Shown: positions 9,357 through 17,524, counted from the first letter of the stretch. The stretch: 64,000 bases of DNA from Hormoscilla sp. GM7CHS1pb (GCA_014323675.1 JACONN010000002.1:992001-1056000); one strand, 5' to 3'. The notes: generated by a model not told the origin, from the letters alone. A program made the numbers and translations.

Positions 9357-10019
9357 ATGACACAACAGCCTGCAATTAGCTTACAAGAGGCGATCGAACA
9401 GCGCCGTGCGGCTCGTTCTTTCCGCCCGGATCCTATTCCCCAAGATACTTTAACAGAAATTCTGCGCTTAGGGGTGCGATCGCCTTCTGGATTCAATTTA
9501 CAACCCTGGCGTTTTGTGCTAGTCAGGGAGCCACAGAATAAGGAAAAGCTGAGGGCCTGTGCCTTCAATCAACCTCAAGTGACGGAAGCGCCGGTGGTGC
9601 TGATTTGCTGTGGCGATCGGCGGGTAAACAGCAGCGAGTATATTGAAGAGACGATCGCCCTGGGGAAAGAAACTGGTGCGGTGAATGATAAGTACGCTGA
9701 ATTTATGCGCGGATCTATTCCCCAGCTATTTGAGAATCACCCCTGCTTTGAGTCGATAGAAGCTTGGACAAATCGCCATACAATGCTAGCGGTTGCCCAT
9801 ATCATGATTGTAGCGAAAAGCTTTGGCGTTGACAGCTGTCCGATGGAAGGGTTTGTGGCAGCGCAGGTAAAGGAAGCGTTTAATATTCCAGCAGAGGTGG
9901 ATGTATGCTGTCTGTTACCTTTGGGTTATGCGAAGGAACCTTTTAAGCTGTATGGCGGACGCTTTGGGTTAGATAAAGTCTGCTACGGCGAGAGTTTTGG
10001 AGCAGCATTTAAGCTGTAG
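9357..10019 (+). CDS. Nitroreductase family flavoprotein
   Basis: A 220-residue FMN-dependent NAD(P)H oxidoreductase of the nitroreductase superfamily. The N-terminal RRAARSFRPDPI and SPSGFNLQPWRFVLV motifs bind the FMN phosphate and ring; the C-terminal LPLGYAKEP segment is also typical. The substrate is not determined; relatives reduce nitro compounds, quinones or flavins. An ATG at 9345 abuts the regulator stop, but the ATG at 9357 has GGGAGTG seven bases upstream and is preferred. The tight spacing to the GntR gene suggests co-transcription and perhaps regulation by it. Confidence 0.87.
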   Translation: MTQQPAISLQEAIEQRRAARSFRPDPIPQDTLTEILRLGVRSPSGFNLQPWRFVLVREPQNKEKLRACAFNQPQVTEAPVVLICCGDRRVNSSEYIEETIALGKETGAVNDKYAEFMRGSIPQLFENHPCFESIEAWTNRHTMLAVAHIMIVAKSFGVDSCPMEGFVAAQVKEAFNIPAEVDVCCLLPLGYAKEPFKLYGGRFGLDKVCYGESFGAAFKL

Positions 10020-10057
10020 GGTGGAATGGCACTGACTTAAGGAACAAAGTTGTTAAT

Positions 10058-10289
10058 GTCATTGCGATTTTTCGCCAGCTCCCCAACGCCCCCTCCGCTG
10101 CGAGTGGGGGGGTCGTTTCCACGAGCAATCGCGGAAGTTTAAAGAGATACTAGACTATAGCAAAGAGTCAGCAATCGCGGAAGTTTTTTAAACTTCCGCG
10201 ATTGTCTCGGGAAACGAAAGGCCAAAGCGAAAAAATCATCATCTTGCATTAGCATCCCCCCTGCCCGCAGGGCGTAAAATCGCAATGAC
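10058..10289. repeat. Interspersed element with GTCATTGCGAT termini, carrying a nested hairpin
   Basis: Begins with GTCATTGCGATTTTTCG (10058-10074) and ends with TAAAATCGCAATGAC (10275-10289), an inverted repeat. The inner left part, AGCTCCCCAACGCCCCCTCC, is shared with the simpler copy at 13235-13351. A second palindrome (10114-10216) sits in its middle. No coding sequence is seen. Confidence 0.75.
10114..10216. repeat. 103-bp hairpin with the outer arms of the 68-bp family and a different inner stem
   Basis: The outer arms CGTTTCCACGAGCA (10114-10127) and TGTCTCGGGAAACG (10203-10216) are identical to those of the 68-bp element at 19996-20063. The inner stem is different: ATCGCGGAAGTTT at 10128-10140 and a second copy near 10174-10186 pair with AAACTTCCGCGAT at 10190-10202. 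The element therefore looks modular, with a constant outer stem around an exchangeable inner stem. It lies within the larger repeat at 10058-10289. Confidence 0.82.
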
Positions 10290-10361
10290 TTCTAGGAGAT
10301 TTCAGCTTAAATCAGTGACATTCCCTGTAGGGTGGGCCGTGCCCACTGTCAGATGTTAACT

Positions 10362-10400
10362 TAGAAACCCGGTTTTTACGAAACAACCGAGTTTCTTAAT
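10362..10400. repeat. AGAAACC/GGTTTCT dispersed hairpin
   Basis: TTAGAAACCCGG ... CCGAGTTTCTT, one member of a hairpin family found also at about 11727, 11765, 23525, 23890, 33547 and 42037. Stem bases differ between copies (CCCGG, CCAGG) while pairing is mostly kept. It lies about 50 bp upstream of the DUF433 gene. Confidence 0.65.
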
Positions 10401-10445
10401 TCACCAGTCGGATAGCAGCAAAATTATAATGTATTGGTATTGCTT

Positions 10446-10784
10446 ATGGTACTCGCAATTGTAGCTGAACCTGCACCACTAAAAATTACCGCTGATAATG
10501 TCGTTCGGGTAGGCAAAACTCGCGTAACCCTTGACACGGTAGTTGCGGTATTCAAACAAGGAACAACGGCAGAAGAAATTGTTTATCGCTATCCGCCACT
10601 GAAGCTGGCTGATGTTTACGGGACTATTGCCTTCTATCTCAACCATCAGCAAGAAGTGGAAGCCTACTTACTGCAACGGCAGCAGCAAGCCCGAGAAGTT
10701 CGTAAGATGAATGAGGCTAAGTTCGATCCCCAAGGCTTACGCGATCGATTACTTGCTCGCAAAGTGGAAAGAGAAGCATGTTGA
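10446..10784 (+). CDS. DUF433 protein (VapB-like antitoxin), longer form
   Basis: About 112 residues with a DUF433-like core (NVVRVGKTRVTLDTVVAVFK, then EEIVYRYPPLKLADVYGTIA), a small helix-turn-helix-like fold acting as antitoxin to DUF5615 PIN-type proteins. A long basic C-terminal extension (VEAYLLQRQQQAREVRKMNE) follows. The ATG at 10446 is preferred to the TTG at 10434. The next frame starts inside its stop region (ATG at 10778), the usual antitoxin-toxin overlap, but the toxin is cut short. With the toxin gone, this is probably an orphan antitoxin. Confidence 0.8.
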   Translation: MVLAIVAEPAPLKITADNVVRVGKTRVTLDTVVAVFKQGTTAEEIVYRYPPLKLADVYGTIAFYLNHQQEVEAYLLQRQQQAREVRKMNEAKFDPQGLRDRLLARKVEREAC

Positions 10785-10915
10785 AGCTGCTGAGTGATGA
10801 AAACTTCGATAACACCATTGTTAGGGACTACTGCGTGGATATTGTCCGAGTTCAGGATGTCGGTTTATCTATAGAAGATATTATCATCATTTTAGATTGT
10901 AGTTTAGAAGGATAA
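10778..10915 (+). pseudogene. DUF5615 PIN-like toxin, truncated remnant
   Basis: MLKLLSDENFDNTIVRDYCV and DIVRVQDVGLS match the first third of DUF5615 proteins, which are about 110-120 residues, with the metal-binding D/E/N in SDENF. After residue 38 the sequence becomes unrelated and stops at residue 45; the THD-type acidic motif is missing. It overlaps the DUF433 gene by 7 nt, as intact pairs do. The truncation point lies where a repeat-rich block begins (10916 onward). Confidence 0.75.
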
Positions 10916-10939
10916 TTGGAAGGGCAAATCCACTATATT

Positions 10940-11175
10940 CCATTTTCCCTCGTTCCCTGTGTCCCGCTGGGAACGCTCCCGGGAGGCTCTGCCTCCGGTG
11001 GCCGCAATAGTCATCGTACCCCTCGTACCCCTCGTTACCCCTCGTTCCCAGGGTCTCCCTGGGAATGCCCCGGGAGGCTCTGCCTCCGGTGGCCACAAAC
11101 GACATTATCTGCCACCCAGGTGGTGGGAGGAGGCAGAGCCTCTAGAACCCGTTCCCAGGCGGAGCCAGGGAACGA
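10940..11175. repeat. Cluster of CGTTCCC-type repeats
   Basis: At least four degenerate copies of the CGTTCCC/GGGAACG hairpin family separated by GGAGGCTCTGCCTCCGGTGG blocks. A 64-bp segment at 11111-11174 (beginning GCCACCCAGGTGGTGGGAGG) is repeated perfectly at 11565-11628, on the other side of the 21-bp array. No gene is supported here; the long open frames on both strands are a by-product of repeat periods divisible by three. Confidence 0.75.
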
Positions 11176-11200
11176 GGGGAATGAGGGGAAACAACTCTTT

Positions 11201-11430
11201 CGTTCCCGGGTACGACTCTTCCGTTCCCGGGTACGACTCTTCTGTTCCCGGGTACGACTCTTCTGTTCCCGGTACGGCTATTCCGTTCCCCGGTACGACT
11301 ATTCCGTTCCCCGGTACGACTCTTCCGTTCCCAGGTACGACTCTTCCGTTCCCGGGTACGACTCTTCGGTTCCCAGGTACGACTCTTCCGTTCCCGGGTA
11401 CGACTCTTCTGTTCCCGGGTACGACTCTTC
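11201..11430. repeat. Eleven tandem copies of a 21-bp unit (minisatellite)
   Basis: Unit CGTTCCCGGGTACGACTCTT plus C, about eleven copies, one of them 20 bp, with point differences (CCCGGG, CCCAGG, CCCCGG). The first half of the unit, CGTTCCC, is the arm of the neighbouring dispersed hairpin, so the array probably grew from a single hairpin arm. All frames stay open because 21 is a multiple of three; no start signal or codon bias supports a real protein. Confidence 0.9.
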
Positions 11431-11564
11431 CGTTCCCAGCTATCCGTAGGTTAGGTTGACGCACGAAACCCAATGAGTGCATCTCTACGCCGGTCCCCGC
11501 GACAGGAGGTCACAACATTCCCTTCCCGAAACAGGATGAAGCATTGCGGTAGGGAAGTTTATCC

Positions 11565-11628
11565 GCCACCCAGGTGGTGGGAGGAGGCAGAGCCTCTAGA
11601 ACCCGTTCCCAGGCGGAGCCAGGGAACG
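11565..11628. repeat. Perfect 64-bp copy of 11111-11174
   Basis: Direct repeat of the block that precedes the 21-bp array. The two copies flank 390 bp including the array, which would allow deletion or expansion by recombination. The second copy runs on into GGAGGCGGAGCCTCTAG, another small palindrome that recurs near 26757. Confidence 0.85.
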
Positions 11629-11726
11629 GGTTATGGAGGCGGAGCCTCTAGTTTAGAATGGTGCAAGATATGAGTTTAAATCACATCTTGCACAGAATAA
11701 GAGAACCCAAACCAGTAGCCTAGAAA

Positions 11727-11812
11727 CCAGGTTTCTTAGTCCTTGCAGTCGAGTAGTCGAGTACCCAGAAACCCGGTTTCGCAGGAGTTACCGGGTTTCT
11801 TAGTCCTCGTCC
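11727..11812. repeat. AGAAACC/GGTTTCT hairpins, two copies
   Basis: AGAAACCAGGTTTCTTAGTC (about 11727) and a longer hairpin with AGAAACCCGGTTTCGCAGGA and TTACCGGGTTTCTTAGTCC (about 11765-11806). The longer one is identical over some 50 bp, including the lead-in GAGTACCC, to the copy at about 23517-23568. Confidence 0.75.
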
Positions 11813-11935
11813 TTGAGAGTCCTTGAGAAGGGCGATCGATAGCATTGCCCACCTGTACAAAAATCTAATGTCATGTCGGATATAATGGCACCCAAATAGT
11901 TGGTCTTCGGTGCCTTGCCTACGATTATTATTAGC

Positions 11936-12400
11936 TTTCAGCTACAGTTAGTTTAACACGATCTTTCCTTAGTCGGTTGAAACCGACTTTAGCTATTAGC
12001 CGGGGGTTTGAACGGCGGGCCACGAGACTTTCAGCTACAGTTAGTTTAACACGATCTTTCCTTAGTCGGTTGAAACCGACTTTAGCTATTAGCCGGGGGT
12101 TTGAACGGCGGGCCACGAGACTTTCAGCTACAGTTAGTTTAACACGATCTTTCCTTAGTCGATTTCAACCGACTTTAGCTATTAGCCGGGGGTTTGAACG
12201 GCGGGCCACGAGACTTTCAGCTACAGTTAGTTTAACACGATCTTTCCTTAGTCGGTTGAAACCGACTTTAGCTATTAGCCGGGGGTTTGAACGGCGGGCC
12301 ACGAGACTTTCAGCTACAGTTAGTTTAACACGATCTTTCCTTAGTCGGTTGAAACCGACTTTAGCTATTAGCCGGGGGTTTGAACGGCGGGCCACGAGAC
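11936..12400. repeat. Five tandem copies of a 93-bp unit
   Basis: Five units, 11936-12028, 12029-12121, 12122-12214, 12215-12307 and 12308-12400, nearly identical. Each holds a perfect palindrome AGTCGGTTGAAACCGACT and a second palindrome-like part, GCCGGGGGTTTGAACGGCGG. In unit 3 the palindrome reads AGTCGATTTCAACCGACT, the centre of the others turned round with one change. The 93-bp length keeps frames open on both strands; no protein is supported. A single palindrome of this type is found in the repeat block near 26800. Confidence 0.93.
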
Positions 12401-12426
12401 AAGCACTAAAGTGCTTACTACAAACC
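12401..12426. repeat. CACTAAAGTG hairpin with TTACTACAAACC tail
   Basis: AAGCACTAAAGTGCTTACTA then CAAACC, directly after the 93-bp array. It belongs to the family that recurs three times at 23966-24072 and twice inside glsF (55480-55539); the stem differs in each place but still pairs, and the tail TTACTACRAACC is constant. Confidence 0.75.
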
Positions 12427-12543
12427 TTTTACATTTCTTAACAGAGATTGATTTTCAATCTCTGTTTTGTCTATTAGGATACTGTTATTTCCAGATAGTC
12501 AGTAATACTCTGATAAGATGCAAGTTAGCACGGAGAGAGATTC

Positions 12544-13187
12544 ATGAGTATTCATGCTGAACAACTGCACGATTCACAAGGAAAAGTAGCTGAATTGATG
12601 AGTGAGCCAACATTCTACTACTTTGCCTATGGTTCCTGTATGTGCCCAGTAGACTTAAAGCGCACCAACAAGCGAAAATACCCAGAGTTATGTAATTGGT
12701 CCAGCAAAACTGTCAGGCTATCGACTGCGCTTTAGTCGCCGTTCCCTTCGTCGCCAATGTGGGGCCCTAGATATCGTACCAGACCCCACCTCCCATGTGG
12801 AAGGCGTACTTTATCAGCTGCCCTGGCGACTCAGCGATCCGATCGCCTGGACGAAAGAGTCGTTTCCTCTTCACCCACCCTGTCGTTCGCCAGCAGGCAA
12901 CGACATGGGTGGGTGGATCGGTAAACGATACGGAAATTCCCCGTAACGGCTATCGACGGGAAGCGATCGCGGTAGAATGTGGCGGGCAGATATATGAAGA
13001 CGTGCGGACCTATGTCGTGGTGCAGAAACTGCCACAAGAACTGGCCCCCAACGACTGGTATTTCCATGTCGTGATGCGGGGTGCCGTTACCTGCGGACTC
13101 TCGGAGGAGTATTGCTGGAAATTGTTCAATCACATGCATCAACTGCAACAGCATCAGTGGGGAACGCAATACTGGCGATCGGCATAG
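12544..13187 (+). pseudogene. Gamma-glutamylcyclotransferase-like protein, broken at three places
   Basis: MSEPTFYYFAYGSCMCPVDL has the YGS substrate-binding motif of gamma-glutamylcyclotransferase-like (GGCT/AIG2) folds, and the end GGYRREAIAVECGG-like ... YVVVQKLPQELAPNDWYFHV is conserved in cyanobacterial relatives. Three lesions are seen: a frame change between about 12665 and 12685, a 5-bp tandem duplication (GATCC GATCG) at about 12837, and a 67-bp hairpin (12861-12927) in the middle. Taking out these lesions leaves a frame of about 189 residues. GGAGAGAG lies 6-12 bp before the ATG at 12544. Function is lost as written. Confidence 0.72.
12861..12927. repeat. 68-bp hairpin family, copy 2 (67 bp, inside the cyclotransferase-like gene)
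   Basis: Arms CGTTTCC...CACCCACCCTGTCGTT and AACGACATGGGTGGGTG...GGTAAACG around an 11-nt loop (CGCCAGCAGGC). Architecture, loop length and the bulged T in CAT-GGG match copies 1 and 3; this copy is one nucleotide shorter in the left arm. The host gene frame downstream is shifted, as expected for insertion of such a segment. Confidence 0.85.
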
Positions 13188-13234
13188 GACGCATATTGCC
13201 TGTCCCAATATCTCTCGGTTAATAACAATAACGT

Positions 13235-13351
13235 GTCATTGCGATTTTTCGTCAGCTCCCCAACGCCCCCTCCGCTGCGAGTGGAGGGGAGTCCAAACCG
13301 ACATTGTAGGGATCGCCGCCAGGATCCCCCCACGCGAAAAATCGCAATGAC
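13235..13351. repeat. 117-bp element with perfect 17-bp terminal inverted repeats
   Basis: Starts GTCATTGCGATTTTTCG and ends with its exact complement CGAAAAATCGCAATGAC. It shares AGCTCCCCAACGCCCCCTCC and GCTGCGAGTGG with the copy at 10058-10289. Repeats starting GTCATTGCGA are known in many bacterial phyla. It lies in the spacer between two convergent genes and could act as a two-way terminator, but nothing proves this. Confidence 0.82.
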
Positions 13352-13384
13352 AAATGTGCCCCTAAATCGCTAGTTGGGTTTCCT

Positions 13385-14578
13385 CTACTTAGATAGCAAA
13401 AACTCTGGAGATAGCAGATCTCTTGCCAGTTCCCTCTCCCCAGGCAAATATATAGCAACAGGAATATCAATTTCGGTCATATACTTGCACATCAAAGGAC
13501 CAACATCCTGCCACTCCAACTGACCTAAACCACATCCCAGGGCCGGCAAAGCTAAAGATTGTATTCCTGACTTTTGGTAATTTTCGACTATCCACTGCAA
13601 ACCCTTTTCTATTCCCTGCATATCCGCTTTATTTCGCCAATGCTTTTTAGTCGGAAATAGCAAAAACCAAGTATGATGATTATTGCCGTTTTCTAAATAA
13701 ACCCCTTCTTCAGCTAGTTCGTAAAATATCGAAGACTCCCGTTTGTAAAGATAGGGTTTGCCCATTTCCAGGATACCTTGCTTGCATAAATCCTCATATC
13801 TAACATAAAGGTCTGGAAACCGATATTTTGCCGTCGAGGCCAGTCCTTTGCCCATAACTCCCACGCAGTTAACACTCACAGTCAGAGTTTGCATCGTAGA
13901 AAAGAACATATCTCCGCGAATCAGAAATACATTGCTAGTTAAAGAAATTCTCAAATCGGGCAAAAAGAACTTTTTCGGTTCGACCACAAGGGGGATTTTC
14001 TGGATATTTGTATCCCCCGAATCACTAATAAATTTTTCTAAATTATACTTCGCTTTATCATTAGCGACATAGATCGATTGGATATAGCTTGCTGGGACCA
14101 AGTCAGGCACCAAACATTCAGCCATCATTTTCCTTTTCGATCCATCTTCCGCGTTCCACCATTCTTTATCAATTTCATCCTTAATCTTAGGTAAAATTTC
14201 TTGACATTCACCCTTTCCCTTCCGAATTATTTGCGACTCATTATGGGCAGCATTTCCAGTGGTAATAAAAATATTCGACTTCTTCAAAATACTTTTTTTT
14301 ACGCAAATAATTGCAATTTCATCTTTTCGATCCTTTAAATAATATAGCATGGCATTGCGAGGTTGGAAATAAAGATTGGCAAAATCCCATAATTTTTTTT
14401 CACCCTCTACAATTTTGGTAGCACGACGATTGACAATTTCAAGATTATATATTTTTTGATATGACAGATTTTCTTTCTCAACTAAAGCATGAGAAAAAAT
14501 TCACTTTTGCAAAATTGAAATAACATTGCCAAAATGAGTTATGTAGTATAGCCCTTCGATGCCAACCTTACGCGCCAT
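13385..14578 (-). CDS. DarT-type DNA ADP-ribosyltransferase fused to a macrodomain (DarG-like), TGA at codon 26
   Basis: DarT toxins ADP-ribosylate single-stranded DNA; DarG antitoxins remove the mark with a macrodomain. Here both lie in one frame of 397 codons. The DarT half begins MARKVGIEGLYYITHFGNVI, has QPRNAMLYYL, and AECLVPDLVP with the probable catalytic Glu at about residue 154. It ends near PLVVEPKKFF; only a short linker precedes the macrodomain (from about 212: VSVNCVGVMGKGLA and LPALGCGLGQLEW). Codon 26 is TGA where the family has Gly (GGA needs one base change), followed by in-frame DarT sequence. So the toxin start is separated from the rest; a shorter protein from Met77 would keep the macrodomain. 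DarG's usual C-terminal extension is absent. Confidence 0.8.
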
Positions 14579-14688
14579 CTCTTTTACCTTATCTCGCTAA
14601 AGTCCGGAAAATTGAAAATTGCGAATTGACATGAATAAAACATCAACAATTCTCAACTCTCAATTTTCCTCATTCTCAATTCTCTATC

Positions 14689-15003
14689 CTACTTACCGCC
14701 ATAGTAGAAAGCAATTTCCTTGTCTTTCAGGGGCGCAAAGTCGGCGTCCAGAAGCATTTGATTCAGTTCTGCTTGCCCAATGTGCTTCGCCCCAATGCGG
14801 ACAATGCGCGATCGCATGGTATTGGAAACCCCACTGCGCTGCCTGCCCGCCTCCAAGGCCATCACTTTATGATACAGGTCCAGCTTAGCAGGGGGAATGG
14901 GGGAACAGTCCAGGTCCAGTCCTTGGGCGATCGCCTCATCGACTGCACGCTGCGCCCTGGTGAATTTGTTTCCGGAGACATATGAATATCCGTGCTTGTT
15001 TAC
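14689..15003 (-). CDS. Conserved-looking small protein, function unknown
   Basis: An open frame of up to 104 residues on the minus strand with regular, soluble composition: KHGYSYVSGNKFTRAQRAVD, then PIPPAKLDLYHKVMALEAGR, then FAPLKDKEIAFYYGGK. It spans HIP1 sites without breaks and ends in a clean TAG. No ATG, GTG or TTG start is found in frame before the open part (the first codons are GTA AAC AAG), so either the start codon is mutated or a small indel hides it. I recall no function for this family. It lies upstream of the DarT-macrodomain gene on the same strand, about 110 bp away. Confidence 0.5.
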   Translation of the reverse strand, partial: VNKHGYSYVSGNKFTRAQRAVDEAIAQGLDLDCSPIPPAKLDLYHKVMALEAGRQRSGVSNTMRSRIVRIGAKHIGQAELNQMLLDADFAPLKDKEIAFYYGGK

Positions 15004-15243
15004 CCTAGTATTATACTAAAGATCTGTCACAATCTAGCTCCTGCCAAGAGTCAGGCAGCAGTGGCGGCATTATACCATACCTAGACCTTCCCAGAGCCAA
15101 GCCTGATCGGGCAGAGGGTAACCGGTGCTAGCAGCAAATAAAGAGGGGAGATAATCAGCTTCCGACAAGATCCTATATAATGAAATTATAGAGACAGACC
15201 TGCTGCGGACCAGAGAACAGGTCTAGCGGCCCGAGACCCGATC

Positions 15244-15263
15244 GCGCAGCGTGGCGCAGCCAT
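15244..15263 (+). repeat. 20-bp dispersed element GCGCAGCGTGGCGCAGCCAT, copy 1
   Basis: Preceded by GATC, intergenic. First of eight copies in the window, all with this sequence on the plus strand. The element contains a direct repeat GCGCAGC(GTG)GCGCAGCC. Read on the minus strand it encodes MAAPRCA, read on the minus strand in another frame GCATLRD. Confidence 0.9.
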
Positions 15264-15320
15264 AGGATGAAATGACTTGTATCAACCTTGATTTAGACCA
15301 ATCATCAATCACGTAAGCCC

Positions 15321-15946
15321 ATGTTCTGTCCAATGCAACTTGACTGTAAATCCATGACGGGGATAGTATATAACTGCCCCAACTTGGATGAATGCTTAGA
15401 AAATTCACCCCTAAACAGGATGGAGGAAATTAAGCTTTATTACCTCAATCAAGGAGTAAAACCGGAAGAACTGCAAATCAATGCTCGACCTTACCACCGC
15501 AGAACCCAGAGGAACCATCCGCCAGCAGGCATCAGACGGGATTTTATCTACAATACCGATAGTGACACCAGAGACGGGATGATATTTGGGGGTTCGGTTC
15601 AATGGGGAGAAACCTACGGTGGAGTCAAGAATTTCTCCAATTTGAGTCTGGAAAAATTGCAACAGTTGATAGACCAAAGATTTGCAGATCCCGAAGCAGG
15701 ACATAATAACTCTCCCACAATTAGGGAATTTATGGAATTCGCCCAGCAACAAGCTAGAAAGGGTTTGCTTTCAATTTTGAGGGTTACGCAGTTAGTCCAG
15801 ACCGTGAAGATTATCGGGTCAGCATTGATGGGATTATATTTAATGGCAGTTGCCCACATCAGTTGATTGTGGAGTTCCAGGAATTTGTCGGCGATCCAGA
15901 CGAAATCGACCTGGATCCATATTACCTCAGAGCTTGGTGGGATTAG
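15321..15946 (+). CDS. Hypothetical protein, one frameshift
   Basis: Not recognised. With one T added to a T-run near 15770 (GCTTTCAATTTTGAGG), a single frame of 208 residues is obtained, ending LIVEFQEFVGDPDEIDLDPY and YLRAWWD. The middle has RDGMIFGGSVQWGETYGGVK and SNLSLEKLQQLIDQRFADPE. There is no signal peptide or membrane segment, and the C-terminus is acidic. The true start may be a later Met (residue 12 or 34). It ends 58 bp before ffh on the same strand. Confidence 0.55.
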
Positions 15947-16004
15947 TACAGGCAAGCTCATGGACTTGTGGTAACATCAAAAGAATAGTACGCCATATCC
16001 GATT

Positions 16005-17459
16005 ATGTTTGACGCCCTGGCCGATCGCCTAGAAGATGCCTGGAAAAAACTCCGGGGACAAGACAAAATATCTGCGACCAACATTAAAGAGGCTTTGCGA
16101 GAAGTCCGTCGCGCCCTGCTGGAAGCGGACGTTAACCTGCAAGTGGTTAAAGATTTTATCGCCGAAGTCGAAACTAAAGCCCAGGGGGCGGAAGTTATCG
16201 CTGGCGTGGGCCCGGACCAGCAGTTTATCAAAATTGTCTACGACGAACTGGTAGCGGTGATGGGAGAAACTAATGCTCCCCTCGCTAGAGCCGATAGCCC
16301 TCCCACCATTATACTCATGGCAGGTTTGCAAGGCACGGGGAAAACTACAGCCTCGGCGAAGTTGGCTTTGCACCTGCGCAAGTCGAATAGTACCTGTCTG
16401 CTGGTGGCAACAGATGTCTATCGTCCAGCGGCGATCGACCAACTGGTGACCCTGGGAAAGCAAATAGACGTGCCGGTGTTTGAAATGGGCTCGGACGCCG
16501 ACCCGGTAGAAATAGCTCGTCAAGGGGTGGCAGAGGCCCAAGCTACGGGCATCGATACGGTGATTATCGACACCGCCGGACGCCTCCAGATCGACGAAAA
16601 GATGATGGGGGAGTTAGCACAAATCAAGGAAAATGTCAAGCCAGACGAAACCCTATTAGTGGTAGATGCCATGACGGGGCAAGAGGCGGCAAATCTGACC
16701 CGGACTTTCCACGAACAGATTGGCATTACTGGGGCGATTTTGACCAAAATGGATGGAGATAGTCGCGGTGGTGCGGCTTTGTCAGTGCGCAGGATCTCCG
16801 GTCAGCCAATCAAGTTTGTCGGCGTGGGGGAAAAGGTGGAAGCGCTACAGCCATTCTATCCCGATCGCATGGCGTCCCGGATCTTGGGCATGGGGGACGT
16901 GCTCACCCTGGTAGAAAAGGCCCAAGAAGAAGTAGACTTGGCAGACGCCATGCAGATGCAGGAGAAGATTCTAGAAGCCAAGTTTGACTTCACCGACTTC
17001 CTCAAGCAAATGCGCCTGCTGAAGAATATGGGTTCCTTCGGCAATGTGATGAAGCTGATTCCCGGCATGAATAAGCTGACCGGCGATCAACTGGAACAGG
17101 GAGAAGTGCGGCTGAAACAGGTGGAGGCGATGATCAACTCCATGACCAAAGAAGAACGTCGCAACCCAAAATTGCTATCGGGTTCTCCAGGCCGCAGACG
17201 CCGGATCGCCTCGGGTTCCGGTCATTCTGAATCAGATGTTAGCAAGCTAGTCAGCGAGTTCCAACGCATGCGATCGATGATGCAGCAAATGACCATGGGA
17301 GGGGGCATTCCGGGAATGCCAGGAATGCCAGGAATGGGGGGAATGGCCGGAGGTGGAATGGGCGGACGGCCCCAGCAGGGATGGCGGGGCTACAGCGGCG
17401 GGACTCCCAAGAAGAAAAAGAAAAAGAGCAAGAAGAACAAAGGCTTCGGCAGCTTTTAA
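16005..17459 (+). CDS. ffh: Signal recognition particle GTPase Ffh (SRP54)
   Basis: 484 residues, normal length. N domain (1-95), then the GTPase G domain with GLQGTGKTT (107-115), DTAGRLQ and TKMDG, then the methionine-rich M domain that binds 4.5S RNA and signal sequences. The C-terminus has GMPGMPGMGGMAGGGMGG repeats and ends with a lysine-rich tail. Ffh with 4.5S RNA delivers inner- and thylakoid-membrane proteins co-translationally through FtsY. The ATG at 16005 opens a full N domain. Followed by rpsP, a common bacterial order. Confidence 0.97.
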   Translation: MFDALADRLEDAWKKLRGQDKISATNIKEALREVRRALLEADVNLQVVKDFIAEVETKAQGAEVIAGVGPDQQFIKIVYDELVAVMGETNAPLARADSPPTIILMAGLQGTGKTTASAKLALHLRKSNSTCLLVATDVYRPAAIDQLVTLGKQIDVPVFEMGSDADPVEIARQGVAEAQATGIDTVIIDTAGRLQIDEKMMGELAQIKENVKPDETLLVVDAMTGQEAANLTRTFHEQIGITGAILTKMDGDSRGGAALSVRRISGQPIKFVGVGEKVEALQPFYPDRMASRILGMGDVLTLVEKAQEEVDLADAMQMQEKILEAKFDFTDFLKQMRLLKNMGSFGNVMKLIPGMNKLTGDQLEQGEVRLKQVEAMINSMTKEERRNPKLLSGSPGRRRRIASGSGHSESDVSKLVSEFQRMRSMMQQMTMGGGIPGMPGMPGMGGMAGGGMGGRPQQGWRGYSGGTPKKKKKKSKKNKGFGSF

Positions 17460-17482
17460 TCGATCGCCAGTAGGGCACCTTT

Positions 17483-17524
17483 GATATATCCACGGCGCTA
17501 ATCGCACAAAAGAGTGGATATATC
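17483..17524. terminator. 11-bp inverted repeat between ffh and rpsP
   Basis: GATATATCCAC (17483-17493) and GTGGATATATC (17514-17524) are perfect inverted repeats with a 20-nt loop, 24 bp after the ffh stop. There is no T-tract, so it may reduce readthrough, protect the ffh mRNA end or be a protein site. Confidence 0.4.

Noticed and set aside
10916..11482. Long open frames on both strands across the CGTTCCC repeats
   Set aside because: They exist only because the repeat unit is 21 bp; no start signal, and both strands are equally open.
11936..12400. The 93-bp array as a CRISPR array
   Set aside because: The whole unit is repeated with no unique spacers, and no cas genes are near.
11931..12441. 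A 154-residue protein of 31-residue repeats
   Set aside because: The 93-bp satellite is open in several frames on both strands; composition and lack of a start site speak against a gene.
14619..14985. Plus-strand frames opposite the 14.7-15.0 kb gene
   Set aside because: The minus-strand frame has far more protein-like composition; the plus-strand frames are shadows.
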